From contig NZ_CAJJWO010000011.1 of the NCBI RefSeq assembly GCF_905196875.1, positions 39,609-103,608 of the forward strand: 64,000 nt of DNA, in the 5' to 3' direction. Shown here piece by piece: positions 52,584-62,082 of the stretch. This stretch comes from an uncultured Parabacteroides sp. (lineage in GTDB: Bacteria; Bacteroidota; Bacteroidia; Bacteroidales; Tannerellaceae). Numbering within the stretch: the first letter of the stretch is position 1; each line of letters opens with the position of its first letter. Position numbers and translations under genes: made by a program. The notes beneath the pieces were generated by a model that searched no databases, was not told the origin of the DNA, and was given only the letters and a program-made list of their open reading frames with translations.

Positions 52584-53665
52584 AAATTGTTACTATTGTC
52601 GGTGCCAGGCCTCAGTTCGTAAAGGCGGCCATGGTAAGCCGGGCGATTATGGAACATAATAAAAACAATGTCTCTCCTATTGAAGAACTTCTCCTTCATA
52701 CGGGACAACATTATGACGCCAATATGAGCGACATATTTTTCAATAGCATGGGAATTCCCCAACCTGTCTGGCAGTTACAATGCGGAAACGGGACGCACGG
52801 GGAAATGACCGGTCATATGCTCATTGAAATTGAAAAGATATTATCCGAGGCATTACCGGACTACGTTCTGGTATATGGTGATACCAATTCAACACTGGCC
52901 GGTGCCCTGGCAGCATCAAAACTTCATATACCGGTCATACATGTTGAAGCTGGTCTACGTAGCTTCAATAAACAGATGCCGGAAGAGATAAATCGTATCT
53001 TGACAGATCATATAGCGACTCTGCTTTGTTGTCCGACTCTTGCGGCAGTAAAGCATCTGGCGAACGAAGGAATTCGGGAAGGAGTGCATCATGTCGGTGA
53101 TGTGATGTACGATGCAGCTTTATTATTCGGAGAACTGGCTGATAAATCTTCACAAATATTATCCCAGTACCATCTCACAAGTAAACAATTCAGACTTTGT
53201 ACTGTTCACCGGGCAGAAAACACAGATAACCGGGAATGCTTATCCGATATTATGGACGCGCTGAAGGAAATTTCATCTCCTTCTTTTCCTACTGTCCTCC
53301 CTCTGCATCCCCGTACACGCAACTGCCTGGAAAAATATGGTATGCTTTATGCGCTGAAAAAACAGGAAGGCATTCAAATCATTCCCCCAATCAGCTTTTT
53401 AGATATGGTAATGCTGGAGAAACATGCTGCCACGATTCTTACCGACTCGGGGGGCGTACAGAAAGAAGCATATTTCCATCATACCCCTTGCATCACCTTG
53501 CGGAATGAAACGGAATGGGTAGAAACTGTCGATGCCGGATGGAACCAGATTGCCGGATATAAAAAACAGAATATTCTGCATTGCCTGGAGAATAATCCGA
53601 TACGAAAAGAGATAATAGAATACGGAACCGGTAATGCTTCCGGTCAAATTATTGGTTTATTATGA
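52580..53665 (+). CDS. wecB: UDP-N-acetylglucosamine 2-epimerase, non-hydrolysing
   Basis: 361 residues. It has VGARPQFVKAA, HTGQHYDANMSDIFF, YGDTNSTLAGALAAS, HVEAGLRSFNKQMPEEINR and the C-terminal loop LTDSGGVQKEAYFHHTPC with RNETEWVET. It converts UDP-GlcNAc to UDP-ManNAc for surface polysaccharide. The gene is full length, and it overlaps both neighbours by 4 bases, so translation is coupled. Confidence 0.94.
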   Translation: MKIVTIVGARPQFVKAAMVSRAIMEHNKNNVSPIEELLLHTGQHYDANMSDIFFNSMGIPQPVWQLQCGNGTHGEMTGHMLIEIEKILSEALPDYVLVYGDTNSTLAGALAASKLHIPVIHVEAGLRSFNKQMPEEINRILTDHIATLLCCPTLAAVKHLANEGIREGVHHVGDVMYDAALLFGELADKSSQILSQYHLTSKQFRLCTVHRAENTDNRECLSDIMDALKEISSPSFPTVLPLHPRTRNCLEKYGMLYALKKQEGIQIIPPISFLDMVMLEKHAATILTDSGGVQKEAYFHHTPCITLRNETEWVETVDAGWNQIAGYKKQNILHCLENNPIRKEIIEYGTGNASGQIIGLL

Positions 53666-54909
53666 AGAAGGTTTTAGTCATCTGCGACCTTTTTCCCCCG
53701 GCTTTCGGTCCTCGTATGGGATATCTGTGTAAGTACCTTAAGCATTATAACTGGGAGCCTGTCATCCTGACAGAAGCTGTGGAAGAGAAAACTTTTACTT
53801 TCCTTGCCGGAAAAGATAAGGTTACTTATGTAAATTATTATACGGCCAAAAATCCGGTTCTAAAGAAGCTTCAATGGATCAGCACACTTTTTCTTGATCT
53901 GTGTTTCGGTTACAAAGATACCCGTATGTATAATGCAGCGAAGAAACTGGTCGAAGGAAATACATTCGACCTGATATTATGTAGTAGTTTCCGGACCTTC
54001 CCCTTGCCCGCAGCACAGAAAGTCGCCGATAAATACAAACTGCCTTTAGTGGTCGATTTAAGGGATATCATCGAACAATATACGGGAGATGAATTTATGT
54101 CGCATACGTTACCTTCGTTTTGCGGATTAAACAAATTGTTTGTTTCGGTATTCAAACGGAAAAGCCTTCGCGACAGAAACCGGATACTGCAAAAGGCCAG
54201 CTATGTAACAACAATTTCTCCCTGGCATGTAGACATATTAAAACAATACAATCCAAAAGTAGAACTGATCTACAATGGTTTCGATCCGGAACTATTCTAT
54301 CCGGAACAAAAAACGACCTACCAGTTTATCATTACCTACACAGGTAGGTTGCTTAGCACAGCTATGCGTGATCCAGGCCTGTTAATGGACGCATTAGCAA
54401 CCTTATCCGCTGAAAATGTTTTTACGGATAAAGACTGTCGGGTTTATTGGTATGTCGACGATGCGTCTCGGGAGATAATAACTGAAGAAGCCAGGAAGTA
54501 TGGAGTTCTGCCCTTTATGGATTTCAAAGGATATGTACCGGCTTCCGATATTCCGTCGATATTAAATAACAGTTCCGTATTATTGTTACTGACCAACCGG
54601 GCACAGGGTACAGGACCTAAAGGGGTTATGACCACAAAGTTCTTTGAGTCGTTGGCAGTAGAGAAACCGATACTTTGTGTACGTAGTGATGAAAGTTACC
54701 TGGCAAAGGCTATCGATGAGACGAAGGCCGGACTTGCTGCGACCAATGTAAAAGAAGTTTGCCATTTTCTGAAATATTATTACAAAGAGTGGAGAGAGAA
54801 AAGATATACATCTTCACCGATAGATAAAAATAAATTGCTCCGTTTTTCACGTGAAGAGCAGGCAAAACAGTTCATACAGATATTCGAAAAGATAAATATT
54901 CATGGATAA
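53662..54909 (+). CDS. Glycosyltransferase, GT4-like
   Basis: 415 residues. The N-terminal GPRMGYLCKYLKHYNWEPVILTE is typical of GT4-like two-domain transferases. The C-terminal half has IYNGFDPELFY, TYTGRLLS, PFMDFKGYVPASDIPSILNNSSVLLLLT and GPKGVMTTKFFESLAVEKPILCV. It should add a sugar to a membrane-linked acceptor; donor and acceptor are unknown. It overlaps the upstream wecB by 4 and the downstream gene by 8 bases. Confidence 0.9.
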   Translation: MKKVLVICDLFPPAFGPRMGYLCKYLKHYNWEPVILTEAVEEKTFTFLAGKDKVTYVNYYTAKNPVLKKLQWISTLFLDLCFGYKDTRMYNAAKKLVEGNTFDLILCSSFRTFPLPAAQKVADKYKLPLVVDLRDIIEQYTGDEFMSHTLPSFCGLNKLFVSVFKRKSLRDRNRILQKASYVTTISPWHVDILKQYNPKVELIYNGFDPELFYPEQKTTYQFIITYTGRLLSTAMRDPGLLMDALATLSAENVFTDKDCRVYWYVDDASREIITEEARKYGVLPFMDFKGYVPASDIPSILNNSSVLLLLTNRAQGTGPKGVMTTKFFESLAVEKPILCVRSDESYLAKAIDETKAGLAATNVKEVCHFLKYYYKEWREKRYTSSPIDKNKLLRFSREEQAKQFIQIFEKINIHG

Positions 54910-56032
54910 ATATATCAATATAGTTGCATTCAATATTCCCTGGCCGGCCAATTATGGTGGAGTGATTGACGTTTATTACAAAATGTTGGCTTTACACAGG
55001 TGTGGTGTAAAAATCATCTTGCATTGCTTCGAATACGAACGTCCCCGTTCCAAAGAGTTGGAAGCTTTATGCGAAAAGGTTTATTATTATAAACGAAAGA
55101 CAGGGATACTCGCCAATGTCACTTTATTGCCATACAACGTATTCAGCCGGAAAGATCCGGAACTTCTGAAAAACCTTTTACAAAATGACTATCCGATATT
55201 ATTCGACGGGTTGCATTCCTGTTATTATATAAATCATCCTCAATTACAAGGACGAATGAAGATATACAGGGAAAGTAATATCGAACACGACTATTATCGC
55301 CACCTGGCTAAAGCTGAAACTGATCTGATTAAAAAGTATTTCTTCCTGCTCGAAGCCTGGCGCTTTGAACGTTATCAGGATATATTAAAATATGCAGACC
55401 TGATGATTGTCGTATCTGTCACCGATACGGATTATCTACGTAAGATATTCCCTGACAAGAAAGTAGAATATATGCCCAGTTTTCATATCAACGATCAGAT
55501 ATCTGTAAAAACCGGATCGTCAGACTTCGTTTTATATCATGGAAAACTGTCTGTAACAGAGAACTCTCAGGCTGCTTTATTTCTGATAAAAAATGTATTC
55601 TGCAAACTGGATTATCCTTGTATTATCGCCGGCATGAACCCGCCTGCCGCATTACTGGATGCAGCAACACCTTATCCCAACATCACGATAGAAGCAAATC
55701 CGTCTGACGAGCGAATGGATTACCTGACTCATGAAGCTCAAATACATATGCTAATCACTTTCCAGGATACAGGTTTAAAACTAAAATTACTGAACAGTCT
55801 TTTTGGAGGAAGATACACTATCGTAAATCAGAAAATGGTTACAGGCAGTGGATTGGATCCTTTATGCTATATCGCCAATACACCGGAAGATATGATAGAA
55901 ACCTGCGACAAATTGATGAAACAACCGATGACAGAAGAACTAATCGGAAAAAGAAAAGAGTTTTTGTTCCCGACCTATTCAAACCAACAACAAGGAGAAC
56001 GTCTTTATAAAATGATTTATGAAAAAGCATAA
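54902..56032 (+). CDS. Glycosyltransferase
   Basis: 376 residues. NIPWPANYGGVIDVYYKMLALHRCGVKI matches the N-terminus of GT4-like enzymes, with YHGKLSVTENSQAALFLI and EAQIHMLITFQDTGLKLKLLNSLFGGRYTIVN in the C-terminal half. The usual two Glu of the GT4 nucleotide-binding loop are less obvious than in the preceding gene. It overlaps its neighbours by 8 and 14 bases. Specific sugar unknown. Confidence 0.85.
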   Translation: MDKYINIVAFNIPWPANYGGVIDVYYKMLALHRCGVKIILHCFEYERPRSKELEALCEKVYYYKRKTGILANVTLLPYNVFSRKDPELLKNLLQNDYPILFDGLHSCYYINHPQLQGRMKIYRESNIEHDYYRHLAKAETDLIKKYFFLLEAWRFERYQDILKYADLMIVVSVTDTDYLRKIFPDKKVEYMPSFHINDQISVKTGSSDFVLYHGKLSVTENSQAALFLIKNVFCKLDYPCIIAGMNPPAALLDAATPYPNITIEANPSDERMDYLTHEAQIHMLITFQDTGLKLKLLNSLFGGRYTIVNQKMVTGSGLDPLCYIANTPEDMIETCDKLMKQPMTEELIGKRKEFLFPTYSNQQQGERLYKMIYEKA

Positions 56033-57029
56033 CTTATTACATATTGCCAGGTCGCTGTCGGAGCGTTTACAGAAGATTGATTACAATCGACTACCTATCA
56101 GCGACTACAACAAACGGTATATTGGCAACCTGAAACCAGCTATGCATTATTATATGAAGATTTATAGTGCATGCTTGTCAAAAGGTTTCGATATCCTTAA
56201 CCATTCTCCTCAAGATATCACCTTTGTCGATTACGGAGGCGGAAGCGGATTTCTCAGTATCCTGGCAAAATCAGCCGGAGTCGGAAAAGTGATCTATCTT
56301 GATCTTAATCCGAAATCGGTAGAAACCATTCGAGTATTAAAAAAAGAAACTGGAATCGGCCCAGATATCATTTTACATGGGAATTCCGACACATTGGCCG
56401 ATTGGTGCAAAAAAAATGATATTCATCCGGATTTGCTGATCGCAACAGACTTGATCGAACATGTCTACGATCTGGAAGCTTTCTTTAAAGATCTTGCCGG
56501 CGTAAATCCGAAAATGCAAATGATCTTTACGACAGCCTCTACTCCTTTCAATCCGTATGTAAAGCGTCGTCTGCATAGATTAATGGATAACAGTGAGGCC
56601 GGAACAGCAGAGAGTCCTAATTATTATACATTAAGAAAAGAATATATCGAAAAAAACTATCCCAACTTCTCTGCCGATGAAATAAATAAATGGACACAGC
56701 AAACTCGTGGACTTGTATACCAGGACATAGACAAAGCAATTAAAGCCAATCAACTGCCGGAATTAAAAGATGCACACAACACTTGTGATCCGGAAAGTGG
56801 GAACTGGACGGAACGGATTCTGCCGATCGAAGATTATCGTTCATTGGTCAGAACTCATAATTATTCACTGAAAGTGGATAAAGGCTTTTACAATACGGAC
56901 AGGAATAACTCAGTCAGTTCAATTATATGCAAATGCATAAATCTGTTGATCCGACTTTCAGGAAAAGGAGGTTTTCTGATTGCTCCCTTTATATTCTTGT
57001 CCTGCGTCAGACAACGTTCTGAGAGCTGA
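56019..57029 (+). CDS. SAM-dependent methyltransferase
   Basis: 336 residues. Motif I VDYGGGSGFLSILAKSAGVG with the acidic motif II YLDLNPKS and DLLIATDLIEHVYDLEAFF are typical class I methyltransferase features. It would methylate a glycan or glycolipid. It closes the overlapping cluster. The last 72 bases overlap the convergent folK gene, and the final residues LIAPFIFLSCVRQRSES fall entirely in the overlap. Confidence 0.85.
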   Translation: MKKHNLLHIARSLSERLQKIDYNRLPISDYNKRYIGNLKPAMHYYMKIYSACLSKGFDILNHSPQDITFVDYGGGSGFLSILAKSAGVGKVIYLDLNPKSVETIRVLKKETGIGPDIILHGNSDTLADWCKKNDIHPDLLIATDLIEHVYDLEAFFKDLAGVNPKMQMIFTTASTPFNPYVKRRLHRLMDNSEAGTAESPNYYTLRKEYIEKNYPNFSADEINKWTQQTRGLVYQDIDKAIKANQLPELKDAHNTCDPESGNWTERILPIEDYRSLVRTHNYSLKVDKGFYNTDRNNSVSSIICKCINLLIRLSGKGGFLIAPFIFLSCVRQRSES

Positions 57030-57377
57030 CTGGACATAAGAACGTTGTAAGTCTAGTGGTTTCAACAAACAATCATTCCATTGCAGCAAATCAATGTCGA
57101 TAGGAATACTTTCTTTTAGCTTGTCGTCCGGTGTACGTCCCAGCAATCGTTCTATCTGCTTAAATGCATCTATTATCTTTTCCGGACACTCCGGAGTAAA
57201 AGCAATGGCAACCTGATTCAAAAAAGCAGATGAATTCTGCATATTTACCGGTTCGGTATATACTGCTTCTGAAAAGTGAATCGAAGCAAAATGATCACGC
57301 AAAAGTTGATCTGCCAATTCAATATTCTTCTCTTTATCCCGGTTTGAACCGAGACATAATATCACTTTATTCAACAT
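56958..57377 (-). CDS. folK: 2-amino-4-hydroxy-6-hydroxymethyldihydropteridine diphosphokinase
   Basis: 139 residues. CLGSNRDKEKNIELA at the start, VNMQNSSAFLNQVAIA, IERLLGR and PIDIDLLQW are the HPPK signature regions. It phosphorylates the pterin precursor with ATP in folate synthesis. The C-terminus is slightly shorter and less conserved than usual (DAGQEYKGSNQKTSFS), and the last 24 codons overlap the convergent methyltransferase gene. A promoter lies upstream at 57418-57425, divergent from feoAB. Confidence 0.92.
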   Translation of the reverse strand: MLNKVILCLGSNRDKEKNIELADQLLRDHFASIHFSEAVYTEPVNMQNSSAFLNQVAIAFTPECPEKIIDAFKQIERLLGRTPDDKLKESIPIDIDLLQWNDCLLKPLDLQRSYVQSALRTLSDAGQEYKGSNQKTSFS

Positions 57378-57417
57378 ACTTATTTACTCCTTCCGGTAAT
57401 CTTTGTTTTTTGAAATA

Positions 57418-57425
57418 CAAAGCTA
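57418..57425 (-). promoter_or_regulatory. -7 element for folK
   Basis: TAGCTTTG on the minus strand fits TAnnTTTG and lies 41 bases before the folK start codon at 57377. Confidence 0.5.
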
Positions 57426-57459
57426 AAAAAAAATAACAAATTACATTACGCCTTTGCTG

Positions 57460-57479
57460 AATACCTATTTTTAGGTATT
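57460..57479. promoter_or_regulatory. Perfect 8-4-8 palindrome at the feoAB promoter
   Basis: AATACCTA (57460-57467) and TAGGTATT (57472-57479) are perfect inverted repeats around TTTT, directly touching the -33 TTG of the feoAB promoter. That position suits a repressor site, perhaps for an iron-sensing regulator. It does not match the classical Fur box. Confidence 0.6.
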
Positions 57480-57508
57480 GGTTATACAAGCTTTTACTTT
57501 TACCTTTG
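57478..57508 (+). promoter_or_regulatory. Promoter for feoAB
   Basis: -33 TTG (57478-57480) and -7 TACCTTTG (57501-57508) are 20 bases apart, the best promoter in the window. Transcription would start near 57515, 11 bases before the start codon at 57526. Confidence 0.75.
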
Positions 57509-57525
57509 CACAAGAATTTAAGAAA

Positions 57526-60009
57526 ATGAGATTATCAGAGCTTCGCACAGGCGAAAAAGGTGTTATTGTAAAGGTAATGGGACGCGGAGCTTTCCGCAAA
57601 CGTATTATCGAGATGGGATTTATCAGAGGGAAAGAAGTGGATGTTATACAAAATGCACCTCTTAAAGACCCCATTCATTATCGTGTAATGGGATATGACG
57701 TATCATTACGCCGCAATGATGCCGCTATGATAGAGGTTATCAGTGCTGCCGAATACGCCAAAGTGCAGGCCTCGGAAAAAGAAGAAAAGCGTTCTGCAGA
57801 CTCTTACATCTCTCCATCCACCGAAGATTTACAAGCAATTGCCATAAATAAAGGGAAAACGATCAACGTAGCATTGGTCGGTAATCCTAATTGCGGAAAA
57901 ACCTCTTTGTTTAACTTTGCATCAGGAGCCCACGAACATGTAGGTAATTACAGCGGGGTCACAGTCGATGCCAAAGAAGGAACCTTCCAACAAGACGGCT
58001 ATACATTCCGGATCGTAGATTTACCGGGAACTTACTCCTTATCTGCTTATACTCCGGAAGAATTGTATGTCCGTAAACACCTTAGCGAAGAACAGCCGGA
58101 TGTAGTCATCAATGTAATAGATGCCTCCAATCTGGAAAGAAATTTATACCTGACTTGTCAGCTTATCGACATGGATGTTCGTTCTGTCATTGCATTGAAT
58201 ATGTACGACGAACTGGAACGGCAGGGTAATAAGTTCGATTACGAATCTTTATCCCGTATGATCGGGACTCCGATCGTTCCTACAGTAAGTAGAAGTGGTT
58301 TCGGAATCGAAGATCTTTTCAAACGAGTTATCAAAGTTTACGAGGAAGAAGACCCGGTAATCCGGCATATTCACATTAATTATGGCGAAGTATTGGAGAA
58401 AGGTATTACTAACGTTCGCAAGGCAATCAAGGAGAATGCGAATATAGCCAAAAGCCTTTCAAAGCGTTACCTTTCTATCAAGCTACTGGAAGGTGATCCC
58501 GAAATCGAAGGATTTATACAAACATTGCCATGTGCGGAAATAATCCTTCAGGAACGTGATCGTAATGTGACTCAAATCGAAGAGTTATTACTGGAAGATT
58601 GCGAAACGGCATTCACGAATGCCCGCTATGGATTTATATCAGGGGCTTTACGGGAAACTTTTGAACAAAATAAAATAAAAGAAGCAACCAGCACTCAGAT
58701 CATAGACCTGTTTGTTACTCATAAAGTTTTAGGTTTTCCCATATTTATCCTGTTTATGTGGATTATGTTCGAAGCGACATTCCGCCTGGGAGAATATCCG
58801 ATGGGATGGATCGAGGATTTGGTTGGTTTTATCGGCAACTTTGTACGGTCCCATATGAGTGAAGGACCTTTAAAAGATTTGTTGGTAGACGGTATCATCG
58901 GTGGAGTCGGCGGTGTTATTGTCTTCCTGCCTAATATCCTAATATTATATCTATTCATTTCTTTTATGGAAGATTCGGGATATATGGCGCGTGCAGCTTT
59001 CATCATGGATAAGATCATGCACAAAATGGGACTCCATGGAAAATCGTTCATACCGCTGGTGATGGGATTCGGATGTAACGTGCCGGCTATTATGGCCTCA
59101 CGTACGATCGAAAGCCGTAACAGCCGGATGATAACGATGCTGATTAACCCGTTGATGAGTTGTAGCGCCCGTCTTCCGGTGTATGTATTATTGACCGGAG
59201 CATTTTTCCCTAACAATGCCAGCTTTATTCTGCTCGCATTATACGTTACCGGAATTATTCTGGCTGTCGTTATGGCCCGATTGTTCAAACGTTTCCTGTT
59301 TAATGAAGAAGATGTACCGTTTGTAATGGAGCTTCCCCCCTATCGTATGCCTACGGCTAAATCGATCATGATCCACATGTGGGAGAAAGCAAAACAATAT
59401 CTTCATAAAATGGGAGGTGTCATCTTGGTTGCTTCTATCATTATTTGGTTCCTGGGGTATTTCCCTCGTAACACAGAAATAGGCGACGTATTTGACAAGC
59501 AAATAGCGGAAGTTGAAAATGCAGAACTGGATTCTGTCGAAAAGACTGAAACTATTGCAGAACTGGAACGTCTGAAAAACATGGAGCATCAAAAGAACTC
59601 TTATATCGGAATGGTAGGCCGGACAATACAACCGGTACTCAATCCATTAGGTTTCGATTGGAAAATGAGTGTCAGCTTACTTACAGGTATGGCTGCCAAA
59701 GAAGTTGTTGTAAGTACCCTGAGTGTATTATATACAGGTGAAGAAGAGGATAGCCAAGCCTTATCCGAGCGTCTGAAACAAGATATGGATGCAGAAGGCA
59801 ACCCGGTATTTACTCCCCTTATAGCTTTAAGCCTAATGCTTTTCGTGCTCATCTATTTCCCATGTATAGCAACAATCTCTGCTATCGTCAATGAATCAGG
59901 ATCATGGAAATGGGGAATATTTGTAGTTATTTACACGTGTGTGCTGGCTTGGATCGTTTCGTTTGTGGTTTATCAGACGGGAAGTTTGTTTATTAATCTA
60001 CTAAATTGA
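57526..60009 (+). CDS. feoB: FeoA-FeoB fusion ferrous-iron transporter
   Basis: 827 residues from MRLSELRTGEKGVIVK; an in-frame start at 57478 lies upstream of the promoter and is rejected. A FeoA SH3-like domain (about 1-75) is joined by a charged linker to FeoB. The G-domain motifs are GNPNCGKTS, DLPGTYSLSAYTPEE and LNMYDE. About ten membrane helices follow with Gate motifs (GFGCNVPAIMASRTIESRN; LINPLMSCSARLPVY) and GMAAKEVVVSTL. It imports Fe(II) across the inner membrane. The FeoA-FeoB fusion is usual in Bacteroidales. Confidence 0.96.
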   Translation: MRLSELRTGEKGVIVKVMGRGAFRKRIIEMGFIRGKEVDVIQNAPLKDPIHYRVMGYDVSLRRNDAAMIEVISAAEYAKVQASEKEEKRSADSYISPSTEDLQAIAINKGKTINVALVGNPNCGKTSLFNFASGAHEHVGNYSGVTVDAKEGTFQQDGYTFRIVDLPGTYSLSAYTPEELYVRKHLSEEQPDVVINVIDASNLERNLYLTCQLIDMDVRSVIALNMYDELERQGNKFDYESLSRMIGTPIVPTVSRSGFGIEDLFKRVIKVYEEEDPVIRHIHINYGEVLEKGITNVRKAIKENANIAKSLSKRYLSIKLLEGDPEIEGFIQTLPCAEIILQERDRNVTQIEELLLEDCETAFTNARYGFISGALRETFEQNKIKEATSTQIIDLFVTHKVLGFPIFILFMWIMFEATFRLGEYPMGWIEDLVGFIGNFVRSHMSEGPLKDLLVDGIIGGVGGVIVFLPNILILYLFISFMEDSGYMARAAFIMDKIMHKMGLHGKSFIPLVMGFGCNVPAIMASRTIESRNSRMITMLINPLMSCSARLPVYVLLTGAFFPNNASFILLALYVTGIILAVVMARLFKRFLFNEEDVPFVMELPPYRMPTAKSIMIHMWEKAKQYLHKMGGVILVASIIIWFLGYFPRNTEIGDVFDKQIAEVENAELDSVEKTETIAELERLKNMEHQKNSYIGMVGRTIQPVLNPLGFDWKMSVSLLTGMAAKEVVVSTLSVLYTGEEEDSQALSERLKQDMDAEGNPVFTPLIALSLMLFVLIYFPCIATISAIVNESGSWKWGIFVVIYTCVLAWIVSFVVYQTGSLFINLLN

Positions 60010-60015
60010 AAAATT

Positions 60016-60198
60016 ATGTGGCAAGAAATTTCTATATTTATCATAGGTTTATTGGTAATCGCTTACATTGGAAGAAAATTATATATTCTATTGACCTGCA
60101 ACCACAAAGGCTCACCTAAAGCATGTCAGGGGTGCTGTGGCTGTTCTCTAACAAAAGAGAACTTCAGATCTCAAAAACATCTAAAAAAATATACATAA
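60016..60198 (+). CDS. FeoB-associated Cys-rich membrane protein
   Basis: 60 residues: one membrane helix (ISIFIIGLLVIAYIGRKLYILL), then CNHKGSPKACQGCCGCSL. This matches the small Cys-rich partner commonly found beside feoB. It lies 6 bases after feoB and should be co-transcribed with it. Its four clustered Cys near the membrane may handle iron. Confidence 0.88.
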   Translation: MWQEISIFIIGLLVIAYIGRKLYILLTCNHKGSPKACQGCCGCSLTKENFRSQKHLKKYT

Positions 60199-60243
60199 AT
60201 CAATATTTTCAAAATGTAAAACCAATCAGTTCCATATTTTCTT

Positions 60244-60251
60244 TAACTTTG
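60244..60251 (+). promoter_or_regulatory. Possible -7 element for the GT-C-like gene
   Basis: TAACTTTG fits TAnnTTTG, ending 13 bases before the start codon at 60265, which would give a leader of about 7 bases. No good -33 is visible. Confidence 0.4.
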
Positions 60252-60264
60252 GCAACAAAAAAAT

Positions 60265-61923
60265 ATGCAACGAGCAAATAAGTGGAGCTTTTATCTAACA
60301 AATAAGTTATTAATAGTTAGATGCGTATTATTGCTTCTTTTTGGATGGTGTCTTATTGGTGTATTTCCTATTATCAATTTTGAAAGTGATAGTATTAATC
60401 TAATTACTGGTTGTGAATTAATGTGGAAGAATGGCATTCAAATTCCACCTTCTTTTTCATATGAGTGGAATATGCAACCATTAATATATCTTCTAATCAT
60501 ATTTGTAAAACATATTATTCCTTTTTTCACCTGCGAACAAATTTATTGTACATTAACATTTTTCTGTACAGCTGGCTATTTATACCTCATATCCCTCTTT
60601 ATATCAAAACTCATCAAAACACGGTGGGAATACATTATGTTAATACTCTTTCTCTTTCCTGAAAGTTACGCTATATCTTCTTATCCCAATACAGCCATTT
60701 TTGCAGCAGCAAGCTCATTATTAGGATTTTATTTAATCACACATTATAAATCATGGAATATATATAGTGCTATTTTATTAGTTTTAGCACCTCTTTTTAG
60801 AGTCGATATTTTAATAATATATCCTGTTGTTTTTCCACTTCTTTTGATAAAAGAATCGTGGAGTAAGGCACTAGCATATTCTGTTTTTTATGCTGTCAGC
60901 ACTATTATTTGCATATCTCTCATATTTTGGATATTAAATTCTAATCCTTTATCTACCTTTGACTCTTTTCAGGATTATGTTGAAAATCGAATTTTCTCAG
61001 ATAAATTTATTATTATAAATATCACCTTCTTTACATTTTTCAATCTACTATTTATACTTGCAGGTGTAATCTTATTGGTTAGAGATAAACAAATGAAATA
61101 TTTACTTATTTCTTTTATACCAATATTAATAACCTATTATGTTTTAAAAGATTTCGGAAACGCGACAAAGCACCTATTGTATATTTTACCATTTGTTGCA
61201 TTCATAGCATCTTACCCCATTTGTTATTTAAAGTATTTGACAAAAGTTCAGAAGCGGTATTTTATTTCTCCATTAATCATATTTTTTATACTTTACAGCT
61301 TCATATCTATATCAATAACTCCAGCTTCAAAGCCATGGATTAATAAAACATATGCCATTCAGCATGCTCATCCTTTGATAAAAGGAGCATCTGTACAAAT
61401 ATCCGACCAAGTAGAGTTTTCATTGGGTATTGGTATTGGGCAAATTATTCCCACAGCTGATGAGCTTATACCTTTAACAGGCTCTTTCTTTTCTCCCTTT
61501 TATTGGAGCTATATTAAAACTAACGAAAAAAATGAACGAAAACAGATTACAGAAATTATTAATAATGGTAAAATAAATCATATTGCAGTTATTACATATA
61601 ATGCAATATCTTTTCTTACTCATTATCTTGTCATGGATGGATACAAATTATCTATTCTACCACAAGAGAAAGATTGGAATTCAGACATTCGCTATTTTGA
61701 AAAAGAAGGTAGAGTTATTACTGTCCACTATAATGAAAAAGATAAAGATATAAATAATATCACTTGGGCCTTCCAGGATATTCAAAAAGATAAGTTCTAT
61801 TATTTTACAGGAACAGACTGGGAAATGTACTATATTAATGAAGGCTTTACTCCTGCACATTCATTAACAAATAGATTGTCTATCATCAATGATTTGACTA
61901 TACAAGACAACGACTACGAATAA
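60265..61923 (+). CDS. Multi-spanning membrane protein, GT-C glycosyltransferase-like
   Basis: 552 residues with about ten to twelve membrane helices in the first 370, then a soluble C-terminal domain of about 170 residues. FESDSINLITGCELMWKNGIQIPP in the first loop resembles the acidic loop of GT-C (GT39-like) enzymes, which use polyprenyl-phosphate sugars. The relation is not firm; no exact family was recognised. The gene is clearly more AT-rich than its feoB neighbour, suggesting separate origin. Confidence 0.6.
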   Translation: MQRANKWSFYLTNKLLIVRCVLLLLFGWCLIGVFPIINFESDSINLITGCELMWKNGIQIPPSFSYEWNMQPLIYLLIIFVKHIIPFFTCEQIYCTLTFFCTAGYLYLISLFISKLIKTRWEYIMLILFLFPESYAISSYPNTAIFAAASSLLGFYLITHYKSWNIYSAILLVLAPLFRVDILIIYPVVFPLLLIKESWSKALAYSVFYAVSTIICISLIFWILNSNPLSTFDSFQDYVENRIFSDKFIIINITFFTFFNLLFILAGVILLVRDKQMKYLLISFIPILITYYVLKDFGNATKHLLYILPFVAFIASYPICYLKYLTKVQKRYFISPLIIFFILYSFISISITPASKPWINKTYAIQHAHPLIKGASVQISDQVEFSLGIGIGQIIPTADELIPLTGSFFSPFYWSYIKTNEKNERKQITEIINNGKINHIAVITYNAISFLTHYLVMDGYKLSILPQEKDWNSDIRYFEKEGRVITVHYNEKDKDINNITWAFQDIQKDKFYYFTGTDWEMYYINEGFTPAHSLTNRLSIINDLTIQDNDYE

Positions 61924-61948
61924 TAAAAACAATAAAGACAATGAATCT

Positions 61949-61982
61949 GTTGAGACTCTTCGAGTAATTTGTATTACCTTTG
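61949..61982 (+). promoter_or_regulatory. Promoter before the epimerase gene
   Basis: -7 TACCTTTG (61975-61982) with TGTTG (61948-61952) about 22 bases upstream. It gives a leader of about 95 bases before the start codon at 62083. The 159-base gap holds nothing else recognised. Confidence 0.5.
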
Positions 61983-62082
61983 TGGCAGTCCAAATAACTA
62001 GGACACTTTTATAATAACTAGAATAATATTTCGTTTTTAAGACTAAAGGAAAATAATACAATCATATAATCATCTATTTTGT

